This document shows, one piece after another, positions 1 through 10,098 of a DNA stretch of 64,000 nucleotides. Location of the stretch: assembly GCF_019334305.1 (NCBI RefSeq), contig NZ_JAHWGH010000012.1, positions 1-64,000 of the forward strand, in the 5' to 3' direction. Numbering within the stretch: the first letter of the stretch is position 1; every line of letters starts with the position of its first letter. The notes beneath the pieces were generated by a model. The model made no database searches. It saw only the letters and a program-made list of their open reading frames with translations, and had not been told where the DNA came from. Position numbers and translations under genes: made by a program. This DNA is from Rossellomorea orangium (GTDB lineage: Bacteria; Bacillota; Bacilli; Bacillales; Bacillaceae_B).

Positions 1-75
1 TCCTCGGCTACGCCTGCGGGGTCTCACCTGTCCAGCGTTTCCCGCAGGAGTCGAGCACCTTCCGCTCCAATCAAC
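1..75 (-). repeat. Long-palindrome intergenic repeat, copy 1 (cut by window edge)
   Basis: This is the right-hand part of a repeat seen complete at 13724-13849, 23228-23351 and 46270-46395. It ends in AATCAAC at 69-75, preceded by the shared block around GTCGAGCACCTTCCGCT. Orientation matches the copy at 46270. The rest lies outside the window. The remaining bases up to the acuC stop at 192 show no gene and no convincing terminator. Confidence 0.85.
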
Positions 76-191
76 TGACGAAAAGTTTGACTATCACATA
101 GGAAATGTGGAGACTTCTTATGCCACTGCTTTTTCATTCGTTTCAGACTGTATATGAATAGCAACAATCTTTGAGAAAACATCCTTTCTTT

Positions 192-1394
192 TTAACTACT
201 AGGTTTTTGTCTCAATTGCTGGCGAATCGAATAGAGGGCTTTTTCCACGGTTTGTTTATTCTTTTCCGTGATTTCCTCTTTTCTTGGAATCGGTTTGTAG
301 ATGTCAAGGGCATCGGTCCATTCTGTCGGTAATGGGACGCCAGCTTTACTCTGCCACCTTTCAACCCATTTAGAGGGAAAGAAAGAGGTATGGTCCATCC
401 GGCCGGTCATCTCCATCCAGATCAGACTCCAGGCTCTTGGCACGACTCTCCAGATGTCATATCCGCCGCCGCCGACCGCTATCCATTTCCCGTTGCAATA
501 CTCATGTGCAAGCTCATGGGCGATGCGGGGGATCTCCCTGTAGATTTCCATCGTGGCCGAGAGATGGGTGAGTGGATCGTAATAGTGTGCGTCCGCCCCG
601 TTCTGGGTGAGGATGACGTCAGGCTTGAAAAATTCAATGACTTCACGGAAAGATGTTTTATAGGCATCCAGCCATGACTCGTTCTCGGTAAAGGCATCTA
701 ATGGGATATTGAATGAATATCCATAACCTTTCCCGTGACCGCGCTCATTGATATTGCCCGTCCCGGGAAAGAGGTACCTCCCTGTTTCGTGGATCGACAG
801 GGTACAAACATCCGGGTCATCATAAAAGGACCACTGTACACCATCCCCATGATGGGCATCGGTATCGACATAAAGAACCCTGGCCCCGTACTTTTCCTGT
901 AAATAGCGAATGGCCACCGAGCTGTCGTTATAAATGCAGAAACCCGATGCCTTGCCTTTGAAGCCGTGGTGCAAGCCACCCCCGAGATGAAGGGCATGCT
1001 TCGCTTTACCGGTCATGACATAATCGACCGCCGTTAGCGTACCTCCCACTAAATAAGCACTGGCTTCATGCATTCCTTGAAACATAGGGGTATCCTCTGT
1101 ACCGATTCCAAACCCTTCAGCCTGATCTTGGGAAAGCTCGCCTGCACTCGCTCGTTTGACAGCGTTTACATAATTCGGGTCATGATTAAGAAAGAGCTCG
1201 TCATCTGTAGCCATCCGGGGAGGGACGATATCCTCGGGATCAAGAGCATTCACTTCTTTCAGCAAATCCATCGTTAACGTGATCCGGGTTTGATTGAAGG
1301 GATGCTCATCAGAGAACCGGTACCCGAGGAGCTCATCTGAATAGATAAAGACTGCATCCTTGTTCATGATGAAATTCCCGGCATGTTTGGCCAT
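192..1394 (-). CDS. acuC: AcuC, acetoin-utilisation protein, histone-deacetylase-fold protein deacetylase
   Basis: A cytoplasmic zinc-dependent deacetylase of the class I/II histone deacetylase fold. In B. subtilis the homologue removes the acetyl group that AcuA puts on acetyl-CoA synthetase, so it reactivates AcsA. The 400 aa length is close to the family. The metal and active-site motifs are visible: the GGGLHHG stretch, the DTDAHHGDG block with its Asp and paired His, and a GGGGY motif near the C-terminus. The ATG at 1394 has AAGGA about 12 bases upstream and lies inside the end of acuB (31-base overlap), which supports translational coupling. Last gene of acuABC. Confidence 0.95.
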   Translation of the reverse strand: MAKHAGNFIMNKDAVFIYSDELLGYRFSDEHPFNQTRITLTMDLLKEVNALDPEDIVPPRMATDDELFLNHDPNYVNAVKRASAGELSQDQAEGFGIGTEDTPMFQGMHEASAYLVGGTLTAVDYVMTGKAKHALHLGGGLHHGFKGKASGFCIYNDSSVAIRYLQEKYGARVLYVDTDAHHGDGVQWSFYDDPDVCTLSIHETGRYLFPGTGNINERGHGKGYGYSFNIPLDAFTENESWLDAYKTSFREVIEFFKPDVILTQNGADAHYYDPLTHLSATMEIYREIPRIAHELAHEYCNGKWIAVGGGGYDIWRVVPRAWSLIWMEMTGRMDHTSFFPSKWVERWQSKAGVPLPTEWTDALDIYKPIPRKEEITEKNKQTVEKALYSIRQQLRQKPSS

Positions 1395-2011
1395 AACACG
1401 TCATATCCTTCTTTTTTTAGATCGTTGATCACATTCATCGGATTCATCGTACGCACCCTGAATACGAGGATTTTAAATTCTTCATCTTTTTTATCCGGAT
1501 AGACGAGGACGCTTTGGATATTGGAATTGTTCCGTCTGATGATTCCTGCCACCTCATAGAGGATGCCTGCTTTATGGGGGACCTTCACTTCGATTTGAGA
1601 GCCGGGCTGATGAGCGCCGGTCAATTGGATGAGCGTGTACAGCAGGTCCGTTTCCGTAATGATCCCGACGAGCTTATTTTCCTTCAGGATCGGAAGGCAG
1701 CTGATATGGTGTTCGTAAAAAAGGGCCGCGACCTCCTCGACGAAATCCAGAGGATGTCCCGTGATCACTTCCGTCTTCATGATGAATTTAAGAGGGTTTT
1801 GTAACTCGGAAGTACTTGGCCCATCATGAAAAATGGAAGGTGTTCCGTCTTTGACATCACGGTCGCTCACAATTCCGACGACTTCCATATCGTCATTTGT
1901 GATGGGGATATGTTTGATTTTTTTGTCCCTCATCAATTTGATGGCCGATTCGATCGTATCGTCTGCTTTCAATGTTTCGATTTTCGTTATCATTATCTCT
2001 TCTACAATCAC
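1364..2011 (-). CDS. acuB: AcuB, CBS-pair and ACT domain protein
   Basis: 215 aa, with two tandem CBS domains in roughly the first 130 residues (the VGIVSDRDV and VGIITETDLLY repeats) followed by an ACT-like domain (EVKVPHKAGILYEVAGIIRRNN). CBS pairs usually bind adenine nucleotides; the exact role of AcuB in acetoin/acetate metabolism is not settled. I chose the GTG at 2011 over the in-frame GTG at 2020 because AGAAGGGG sits about eight bases before it and the resulting VIVEEIM start matches the MIVE start of the family. Middle gene of acuABC, 30 bases after acuA. Confidence 0.92.
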   Translation of the reverse strand: MIVEEIMITKIETLKADDTIESAIKLMRDKKIKHIPITNDDMEVVGIVSDRDVKDGTPSIFHDGPSTSELQNPLKFIMKTEVITGHPLDFVEEVAALFYEHHISCLPILKENKLVGIITETDLLYTLIQLTGAHQPGSQIEVKVPHKAGILYEVAGIIRRNNSNIQSVLVYPDKKDEEFKILVFRVRTMNPMNVINDLKKEGYDVLWPNMPGISS

Positions 2012-2041
2012 GTTCTCCACCCCTTCTAGAAAACTGTTACA

Positions 2042-2674
2042 TTAATACATGAAACGATTCATAAACCGCAGCTGGTCGAAGCGTTGAATGGAATCTGCAT
2101 CCACCCTTTTCCCGATCCTTGCCATCAGGCAGTTTGCCGGATGTGAACTGATTTCAGGATCATCGGTCGCATAATACTCCAAACCGCCGGCGTTCATCAT
2201 CTTTTCCATCACTTTCCGGTATTCCCATACGTTCAAACCGGTTCCTTTGAGGTCCCAGTGCCAGTAATATTCAGTCGTAATGACGATGAAGTCTTCCATA
2301 TGATCATCCATCATGGATACCTTTAATAGATTCTTCCCGACGGCCGCCCCACGATATTTAGGAATGACTTCGATGGCACCAAGCTCGATCAGATTCTCCA
2401 TTTTTCCCTGTGACCACCGTTCAAGGGGATCGGGATATAAATATGTAACATAGCCGACAATGGTATGGTTGTCGCGGGCAATCAGGATCCGCCCTTCTGG
2501 TAAACTGGCAATTTCTACAAGAGCCTTGTGCTGCTGGGCAGGAGGTCTGAAAGCGACGAGGCCCTCATGAAAATCAAGGCGGGATAATTCCTCTGCCGAG
2601 ATCGGCCCTTCGATAACGATGTTTCCTTTTGACGTTTTTAATTCTGTTGCGTTATAGGTTTTTTTCAATTTCAT
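2042..2674 (-). CDS. acuA: AcuA, GNAT protein acetyltransferase acting on acetyl-CoA synthetase
   Basis: 210 aa with a GNAT acetyltransferase fold; the acetyl-CoA-binding loop reads IPKYRGAAVGKNLLK around residues 103-117. In B. subtilis AcuA acetylates the active-site lysine of AcsA and switches it off; AcuC reverses this. First gene of the acuABC operon, divergent from its substrate gene acsA. AGGTGG lies upstream of the ATG at 2674. A -10 and an overlapping cre lie in the intergenic region. Confidence 0.93.
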   Translation of the reverse strand: MKLKKTYNATELKTSKGNIVIEGPISAEELSRLDFHEGLVAFRPPAQQHKALVEIASLPEGRILIARDNHTIVGYVTYLYPDPLERWSQGKMENLIELGAIEVIPKYRGAAVGKNLLKVSMMDDHMEDFIVITTEYYWHWDLKGTGLNVWEYRKVMEKMMNAGGLEYYATDDPEISSHPANCLMARIGKRVDADSIQRFDQLRFMNRFMY

Positions 2675-2706
2675 CTGGACACCACCTAAAGATATTCCTC
2701 TATTTC

Positions 2707-2742
2707 ATTATACATGAAATTAAAAAAGAGAGAGCGCTTTCA
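2707..2742 (-). promoter_or_regulatory. acuABC promoter -10 with overlapping CcpA cre
   Basis: On the minus strand TATAAT (2707-2712) lies 33 bases before acuA. The -35 position falls in 2730-2735, which is inside a cre-like palindrome AGAGAGCGCTTTCA at 2729-2742 (12 of 14 to TGAAAGCGCTTTCA). A cre over the -35 fits repression of acuABC by CcpA on glucose, as known in B. subtilis. Confidence 0.75.
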
Positions 2743-2862
2743 CGAAAAATTCAGACGTTTTGAGAGTGAATATTATTGTGAAATATTTAAATGGAACGCC
2801 ATTTTACCAGGGTTTTGAGCGGATACAATAGGATCACGCTACATGGCAGATTTTTTAAAAAA

Positions 2863-2891
2863 TTGAGAAAATATCTGATTTATACTATAAT
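2863..2891 (+). promoter_or_regulatory. acsA sigma-A promoter
   Basis: TTGAGA (2863-2868), a 17-base spacer and TATAAT (2886-2891), followed by the acsA ribosome binding site at 2912-2918. Confidence 0.75.
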
Positions 2892-2927
2892 GAGATTGTA
2901 ATTTCTTACATAAGGGGGATGCGGTAT

Positions 2928-4646
2928 ATGAAAGTGGAAGCGTTACCAGTGACAAAGGGAAACTATAATCTTGAAAGCTATGAAAATACGTACCAATCAT
3001 TTGATTGGAAAGACGTCGAGAAAGAATTTTCTTGGGCGGAGACAGGTCGCGTCAATCTGGCACATGAAGCGATCGACCGGCATGCAGTATCTTTCAGGAA
3101 GAATAAAGTCGCTCTTTATTACCGAGATGCAGAACGTGATGAAAAATATACGTATTCTGATATGAAGAAGATGTCGAACAAAGCAGGAAATGTATTAAAG
3201 CGTTTTGGTGATGTGGAAAAGGGTGACCGTGTGTTCATCTTCATGCCAAGGTCCCCTGAACTATATTTCTCCGTATTGGGAGCGATCAAGCTGGGGGCCA
3301 TCGTCGGACCGTTGTTTGAAGCTTTCATGGAAGGAGCCGTACGGGACCGCCTGGAGGACAGTGAAGCGAAGGTACTGATCACCACGCCTGAGCTCTTGAA
3401 AAGGGTACCTGTAAGTGAGCTGCCGAATCTGAAGCATGTCTTCCTGGTTGGAGAAGATGTTGAGGAAGACGATGTTCATGTGGACTTTATGGCTAAATTT
3501 GCTGAAGCAAGCGATAAGCTTTCGGTGGAGTGGGTGGACCGGAACGATGGACTGATCCTTCACTATACGTCAGGCTCTACCGGGAAACCTAAAGGAGTCC
3601 TTCATGTTCATAATGCAATGATCCAGCATTACCAAACGTCCAAGTGGGTACTGGATCTCCAGGAAGAAGACGTGTATTGGTGCACAGCGGATCCGGGCTG
3701 GGTCACAGGGACTTCATACGGTATTTTCGGTCCGTGGTTGACAGGAGCCTCCAATGTCATCGTAGGGGGACGTTTCAAACCGGAGAACTGGTATAAGACG
3801 ATTGAAGATTACGGTGTGACAGTATGGTACAGCGCTCCGACTGCCTTCAGGATGCTGATGGGTGCAGGGGATGAAGTCGTGAAGCAGTTCGACCTGAGCT
3901 CCCTTCGTCATATCCTGAGCGTAGGGGAACCGTTAAATCCGGAAGTCGTCCGCTGGGGGATGAAAGTCTTCAACCTCCGCATCCATGATACGTGGTGGAT
4001 GACGGAAACAGGCGGACAGCTGATCTGTAACTATCCAAGCATGGAGATCAAACCTGGCTCCATGGGGAAACCATTCCCAGGGGTCAAAGCGGCGATCGTC
4101 GATGATCAAGGAAATGAAGTACCTCCGTACAGAATGGGGAACCTGGCCATCAAGAAAGGCTGGCCATCGATGATGAATCAGATCTGGAATAATCCACAGA
4201 AATATGATTCTTATTTCATGCCTGGAGACTGGTATGTATCCGGGGATTCTGCCTATATGGATGAGGACGGATACTTCTGGTTCCAGGGCCGTATTGATGA
4301 TGTCATCATGACATCTGGAGAAAGGGTAGGGCCTTTCGAAGTAGAGAGTAAGCTTGTTGAACACCCGGCAGTTGCTGAAGCAGGTGTCATAGGGAAGCCT
4401 GATCCGGTCCGTGGGGAAGTGATTAAAGCATTCATCGCCCTTCGCGACGGATACGAAGTGACCGATGAATTGAAGGAAGAGATCCGTCAATTCGTGAAAA
4501 AAGGTCTGGCAGCCCATGCCGCACCGAGAGAAATCGAATTCCGCGACAAGCTTCCGAAGACACGAAGCGGAAAAATCATGCGCCGTGTATTGAAGGCTTG
4601 GGAGTTAGACCTGCCGACAGGTGATTTGAGTACAATGGAAGATTAA
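2928..4646 (+). CDS. acsA: Acetyl-CoA synthetase AcsA
   Basis: AMP-forming acetate:CoA ligase, activating acetate to acetyl-CoA in the cytoplasm. 572 aa, the same as the B. subtilis enzyme. The adenylation P-loop reads YTSGSTGKPKGV, and the C-terminal TRSGKIMRR block holds the catalytic lysine, which falls at residue 549 in this numbering, the residue acetylated by AcuA in B. subtilis. I use the ATG at 2928: AAGGGGGA at 2912-2919 runs straight into the upstream ATG at 2919, leaving no room for it, and is nine bases from 2928. Divergent from acuABC. Confidence 0.96.
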   Translation: MKVEALPVTKGNYNLESYENTYQSFDWKDVEKEFSWAETGRVNLAHEAIDRHAVSFRKNKVALYYRDAERDEKYTYSDMKKMSNKAGNVLKRFGDVEKGDRVFIFMPRSPELYFSVLGAIKLGAIVGPLFEAFMEGAVRDRLEDSEAKVLITTPELLKRVPVSELPNLKHVFLVGEDVEEDDVHVDFMAKFAEASDKLSVEWVDRNDGLILHYTSGSTGKPKGVLHVHNAMIQHYQTSKWVLDLQEEDVYWCTADPGWVTGTSYGIFGPWLTGASNVIVGGRFKPENWYKTIEDYGVTVWYSAPTAFRMLMGAGDEVVKQFDLSSLRHILSVGEPLNPEVVRWGMKVFNLRIHDTWWMTETGGQLICNYPSMEIKPGSMGKPFPGVKAAIVDDQGNEVPPYRMGNLAIKKGWPSMMNQIWNNPQKYDSYFMPGDWYVSGDSAYMDEDGYFWFQGRIDDVIMTSGERVGPFEVESKLVEHPAVAEAGVIGKPDPVRGEVIKAFIALRDGYEVTDELKEEIRQFVKKGLAAHAAPREIEFRDKLPKTRSGKIMRRVLKAWELDLPTGDLSTMED

Positions 4647-4754
4647 TGGATGGAGGGACCCCCGCTCTATATGAGTGGGGGGTTACTTGTGAGGTGCAAA
4701 ACGGTTATTCGCAGACCGATTCAAATGGCAAATCACCTAACTTCCACAGTGTAA

Positions 4755-4797
4755 AGTCCTTAGAGATGCAAAGATCTCTAAGGACTTTTTCTCTTTT
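4755..4797 (+). terminator. acsA terminator
   Basis: A perfect 13-bp stem, AGTCCTTAGAGAT with its complement, around a 6-base loop, followed by TTTTTC and more Ts. A second GC-rich hairpin at 4658-4683 directly after the acsA stop lacks a real T tract and may be a partial terminator. Confidence 0.85.
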
Positions 4798-4835
4798 TCT
4801 TTTGTTAAATGAAGGAGGCTAAAGCCAGTTTGAGA

Positions 4836-5023
4836 AATAAGCGGAAGAATTCCGGCTATTGATTAAATAGAACTGGGATCACCTTAAATAGACGGAAAGA
4901 TTCCGCCTATTTGCTCTAAAAACGTGGAAATGGCTAATTTTGCTTTGCTTAATCGGAATATTTCCGCTTATATCCGGAACAAAGCTTTATTCTGCAATCT
5001 TAACCGGAAAATCTCCGCTTATT
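4836..5023. repeat. Composite repeat of four 25-bp imperfect palindromes
   Basis: Four units of the form AATAAGCGGAA...TTCCGCTTATT lie at 4836-4860, 4887-4911, 4948-4972 and 4999-5023, giving start-to-start spacings of 51, 61 and 51. Each can form a short hairpin. A second cluster with the same architecture lies at 54809-54997. The 655-base gap between acsA and the PBP gene holds otherwise only terminators; from 5030 to 5250 I see no gene, although AAGGAGGTGG occurs at about 5120 before very short frames. Confidence 0.85.
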
Positions 5024-5253
5024 TTAACGATCACTGGTTACTCAATAAAAGAAGGTTCTTATTAAATCACATATTTACAAACTCTCCATGACTAATTTCA
5101 TTGATTTACTATGTGAATGAAGGAGGTGGTTTTTTTGGGGAAATCACCGTGAATGATATTGTGAGTATGTGTCTAAAATGATTGCAACTGTATACTTATC
5201 CGTTCCTTTGAGAGTAGGGGGTTTTCTAAATGTCTACTCATCATGAAACAAAA

Positions 5254-5290
5254 AAAAGAGGGAGTCGTCACAATGACGTTTCCCTCTTTT
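5254..5290 (-). terminator. PBP gene terminator
   Basis: On the minus strand AAAAGAGGGA pairs with TCCCTCTTTT across a loop with a small inner stem, followed by a T run. It lies directly after the stop of the penicillin-binding protein gene. Confidence 0.8.
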
Positions 5291-5300
5291 CAATCAATCT

Positions 5301-8258
5301 TTAGTTCTGTGCTGGTGGTTCACCCGGTTCTGTCGGCGGTTCTGTTCCGCCATCGCCTCCACCGCCGTCACCGCCGCCATCATCTTCTGGTGGTGGCGGT
5401 TCTGGTTTGTCCGGTTTATCCGGTTTTGGCGGGGGATCGGTTGGTTTATCCCCCGGTGGTTTCGGGTCCGTACCCGGTTTATCCGGCTTAGGATCCGGTT
5501 TTGGTTCAGGTGCAGGTGCCCCGATTTGTACCGTGTTCGATCGGGCAGACTCTTTCCCGGCTACATCGACTGCAACCACATAGAAAGAACCATTTCCGAC
5601 GGATACAGCATAGCTTGCGCCCGATTGGACGCTTCCGACTTTACCGCCGGATGTGCTGTATACACGGTAACCTACGACGTCGCCGCTTGCGGATGGTGTC
5701 CAGGTGATTTTGTTACCATTACCGCTTGCATTGACGGTTCCAGGTGCGGCTCCGTCATCGGAAATCTTGTTTTCCGCGACAAGAACATTTTTAAATCGTT
5801 CGTCACCATCAGGAATCAGTTTATCCGGGTTCCCAGGGACAGAACCGAAGATGTTTTTCACAAAGTCAGGGTTCAGGATGACACCCGGCTGTGAAAATTC
5901 TTCAGGTGTATTCGGTAATGCCAAGTATTTCTTTCCGTTTACCAACACGTAACGGCTCATGAGTAAGCTGTCATCCGTTTTGGTCGGTACGAATTTAGCG
6001 TTGAATAAATCACTTTTTACAAGTCCTGCCTGGCTGCACGCTTCTGATGGAAGCAGTCCGGAGATTGAACAGAAGGATCTTCTGACAATGCCTTCAGGCT
6101 GCTTGAACGAGGCATCAGGGTCAATCAGCTCAGGAGCCAGGTCCCTGACATCATTTAGTAAATAAGACCATAAGCGGATATTACGCAATCCGTAATGTCC
6201 ATATCGAGCTCGTGATGCAGCTGTATTCAATGAAGAAGGTGTATCATAACCGAACCAGGTTCCGAAGGTGATGCTCGGATTTGTTGCCACAAACCAGTGA
6301 TCTTTATAATCCTGACTCGTTCCGGATTTACCGGCCCAGTCTGAATTGAAGTTCAGGAAGGTTTTCGCGTAACGTCCGGTACCAAGGTTATGATCCAGGG
6401 TATCCCTCATCATATCGATTGTTAAATAAGCTGTTTGCGGACTGAATACATCCACAGGGTCAGATTTATGTTCATAAACGACCGTACCATCTTTTTCAAC
6501 AATTTTGTCGATCATGAACGCATCGATGAATTTCCCGCCATTGGCGAATGTCGTATAGGCATTCACGTTTTCCTCGACGGTCACACCTTCAGTGGTTGCT
6601 CCAAGTGTTAACGAAAGGTTATTGTCATATCTGCTGGATAGGGAGGTAAAGCCCATTTTCAGCAGAAATTCTTTAAATGGATTCCGGTTATAGATATTCG
6701 CATACGTCCTTACGGCAGGAATATTCAATGACTCCGCCAGGGCGTATCTCGCCGGGAAAAGTCCGCGTTCCCTAAAGGAGTAGTTCTCCGGTTGCCAGCC
6801 ATTGATGTTAACGGCAACATCAGGAATCGGTGAACCTGGTGAAATATAACCGTATTCCAGTGCAGGCGCGTACGCCAGCAAAGGTTTCATTGTTGATCCG
6901 TTCGATCGATGTGATTGGGTCGCATGGTTGATTTGTTCCAATTTAAAATCACGACCGCCGATGAAGCTGATGATGCGGCCTGTTTTATTTTCAATCATCA
7001 CGGCGCCTACTTGGACCGGCTGTTCCACCTCTACATCTTCACCTGTATCAGGGTCTTTTACCGTGATGGTTTTGGTAGGACCGTACATATCATACGCATC
7101 CTTCGTTTTCTGCATTTGGTCATAAATCTTCTTGTTGATGGTCGAATGAATTTCGTATCCGCTTTGACGGACATTCCGGTCTGCCAAAGTATGGTACTTG
7201 TCTTCAAGCTCATCATTGTTCTCAAGATCCTGTTCAGAGTAACCATCTTTCTTTGCGAGAACATTTTTCATGATATCCACCGCTCTGCTCTCAAGTTCGG
7301 CAGTCAGCCATGGATACTGCTCTTGAGGTGATGGCTTCGGCTTCACGAAATCCTTTGAGATGTCATAGGCAACGGCCTCATCATACTGCTTTTTCGTAAT
7401 ATATCCTTCGCGGTGCATCCGGTACAGGACCGTGTTTTTACGGCTCATCCCGGCTTCAAGATTCTCTTTCACTTCACCATTATTTTTAAATGGTGTATAA
7501 GAGAAAGGTGCCTGAGGAAGACCTGCGATGAATGCTGACTGTGGAAGGGTCAGATCCTTTGCTTCCACTCCGAAGATGCCTTTTGCGGCTGATTGAACGC
7601 CTGCGATGTTTTGACCGGAGGAATTTCGTCCGAGTGTCGCTACATTCAGATAAGCTTCAAGGATTTCATCTTTTTCAAAGAATCTCTCTAAGCGAAGAGC
7701 GAGAAGGATTTCCTTCGCTTTTCTCTCAAATGATACTTCATTCGTGAGGATTTGGTTTTTGATCAGCTGTTGAGTGAGTGTACTCCCACCCGATTGAGTG
7801 GATGAATTCGTGAATTCCTGAAGTACGGCACGCATGATCGCTTTTGGCACGACACCGTTATGCTCGTTGAAGTATTCATCTTCCGTGGCAATGACGGCAT
7901 TTCGCAAATCTTCCGAGATATCTTCAAGCTTCACTTCTTCACGCTCCAGATCTGTCCGGAGCTTCCCCAGATACACATCATCCGAGAAGTAAAGACGAGA
8001 GGTTTCCTCGTAGTTGTAAATGTCCTTTTTCATTTGATCATAAGGACGGATCGGTTCTTCCTTGACGAGTGAAGCGAAATAGCCCGCTCCGACTCCTCCT
8101 GCAAAGGCAAATCCCAGTACGAAAATCACGACAAGGATCAGTGACAGGTTCCAGAATACTCCGTATGTAATTCTTGCTCGTTTTTGAAATCTAGTATTTG
8201 AAAAGAACCTGATTGCAGGGTCTAATTTTTCGAGAAATTTGTTCCATTTTTCCTTCAT
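5301..8258 (-). CDS. Class A penicillin-binding protein (glycosyltransferase/transpeptidase) with FN3 domain and acidic Pro/Gly tail
   Basis: Bifunctional peptidoglycan synthase, 985 aa. One membrane anchor at about 33-58 with a basic cytoplasmic N-terminus. GT51 glycosyltransferase: ATEDEYFNEHNG (catalytic Glu near 126) and GGSTLTQQ at 157-164. Transpeptidase: STMK with nucleophile Ser455, SLN at 510-512, KSGT at 644-647. After the catalytic part a fibronectin type III-like domain occupies about 815-895, then a low-complexity tail rich in Pro, Lys, Asp and Gly to the end. Such tails probably reach into the wall. It sits between acsA and tyrS; I do not assign one of the B. subtilis pbp names. 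Confidence 0.93.
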   Translation of the reverse strand: MKEKWNKFLEKLDPAIRFFSNTRFQKRARITYGVFWNLSLILVVIFVLGFAFAGGVGAGYFASLVKEEPIRPYDQMKKDIYNYEETSRLYFSDDVYLGKLRTDLEREEVKLEDISEDLRNAVIATEDEYFNEHNGVVPKAIMRAVLQEFTNSSTQSGGSTLTQQLIKNQILTNEVSFERKAKEILLALRLERFFEKDEILEAYLNVATLGRNSSGQNIAGVQSAAKGIFGVEAKDLTLPQSAFIAGLPQAPFSYTPFKNNGEVKENLEAGMSRKNTVLYRMHREGYITKKQYDEAVAYDISKDFVKPKPSPQEQYPWLTAELESRAVDIMKNVLAKKDGYSEQDLENNDELEDKYHTLADRNVRQSGYEIHSTINKKIYDQMQKTKDAYDMYGPTKTITVKDPDTGEDVEVEQPVQVGAVMIENKTGRIISFIGGRDFKLEQINHATQSHRSNGSTMKPLLAYAPALEYGYISPGSPIPDVAVNINGWQPENYSFRERGLFPARYALAESLNIPAVRTYANIYNRNPFKEFLLKMGFTSLSSRYDNNLSLTLGATTEGVTVEENVNAYTTFANGGKFIDAFMIDKIVEKDGTVVYEHKSDPVDVFSPQTAYLTIDMMRDTLDHNLGTGRYAKTFLNFNSDWAGKSGTSQDYKDHWFVATNPSITFGTWFGYDTPSSLNTAASRARYGHYGLRNIRLWSYLLNDVRDLAPELIDPDASFKQPEGIVRRSFCSISGLLPSEACSQAGLVKSDLFNAKFVPTKTDDSLLMSRYVLVNGKKYLALPNTPEEFSQPGVILNPDFVKNIFGSVPGNPDKLIPDGDERFKNVLVAENKISDDGAAPGTVNASGNGNKITWTPSASGDVVGYRVYSTSGGKVGSVQSGASYAVSVGNGSFYVVAVDVAGKESARSNTVQIGAPAPEPKPDPKPDKPGTDPKPPGDKPTDPPPKPDKPDKPEPPPPEDDGGGDGGGGDGGTEPPTEPGEPPAQN

Positions 8259-8283
8259 ATATCATTCCCCCCAGAACATTCCC

Positions 8284-8313
8284 ATTATAGCATATTAACA
8301 AGAAGGCTGTCGT
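8284..8313 (-). promoter_or_regulatory. Putative promoter of the PBP gene
   Basis: Minus strand: TATAAT (8284-8289) preceded by TGC, an extended -10, and a weak -35 ACGACA (8308-8313) at 18 bases. A GGGGGGAA ribosome binding site lies between it and the ATG at 8258. Confidence 0.55.
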
Positions 8314-8363
8314 AAAAAGTCAAATAAAATGGTCTTTTATCACGTGTTTAGTTGACTATTATT

Positions 8364-8391
8364 TTGGAATATGGTAAAAACCTAATATAGT
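8364..8391 (+). promoter_or_regulatory. Putative tyrS promoter
   Basis: TTGGAA (8364-8369), 16 bases, TATAGT (8386-8391), placed so that transcription would start just ahead of the T-box leader. Confidence 0.45.
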
Positions 8392-8397
8392 GATCGT

Positions 8398-9962
<1,565 letters not shown>

Positions 9963-9981
9963 TAGGATATAGAATCTATCA

Positions 9982-10030
9982 GCGCGGTATCCGTTTCTCT
10001 CATTAGGAGCGGGTACCGTGCTTTTATTAT
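9982..10030 (+). terminator. tyrS terminator
   Basis: GCGCGGTATCCG pairs with CGGGTACCGTGC (two G-U pairs) and is followed by TTTTATTA. Confidence 0.75.
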
Positions 10031-10053
10031 GGGAATTTCATGTTTTTATACAC

Positions 10054-10084
10054 AAAAAAACACTGCCCATGGAATGGACAGTGT
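10054..10084 (-). terminator. rpsD terminator
   Basis: Minus strand: ACACTGTCCAT/ATGGGCAGTGT, an 11-bp stem with a 3-base loop, followed by seven Ts. Confidence 0.88.
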
Positions 10085-10098
10085 CTCTTTCACAAAGA

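Noticed and set aside
3933-4517. 194-codon frame on the minus strand inside acsA
   Set aside because: Lies fully opposite a strongly conserved gene, with no ribosome binding site and an unnatural amino acid make-up.
4836-5023. CRISPR-like regular repeats with palindromic units
   Set aside because: Units vary in sequence, only four occur, and the gaps are conserved between two loci, whereas CRISPR spacers would be unrelated.
5230-5304. 24-codon frame starting ATG after AGTAGGGGG
   Set aside because: It runs through the PBP terminator hairpin and shows no resemblance to a known small protein.
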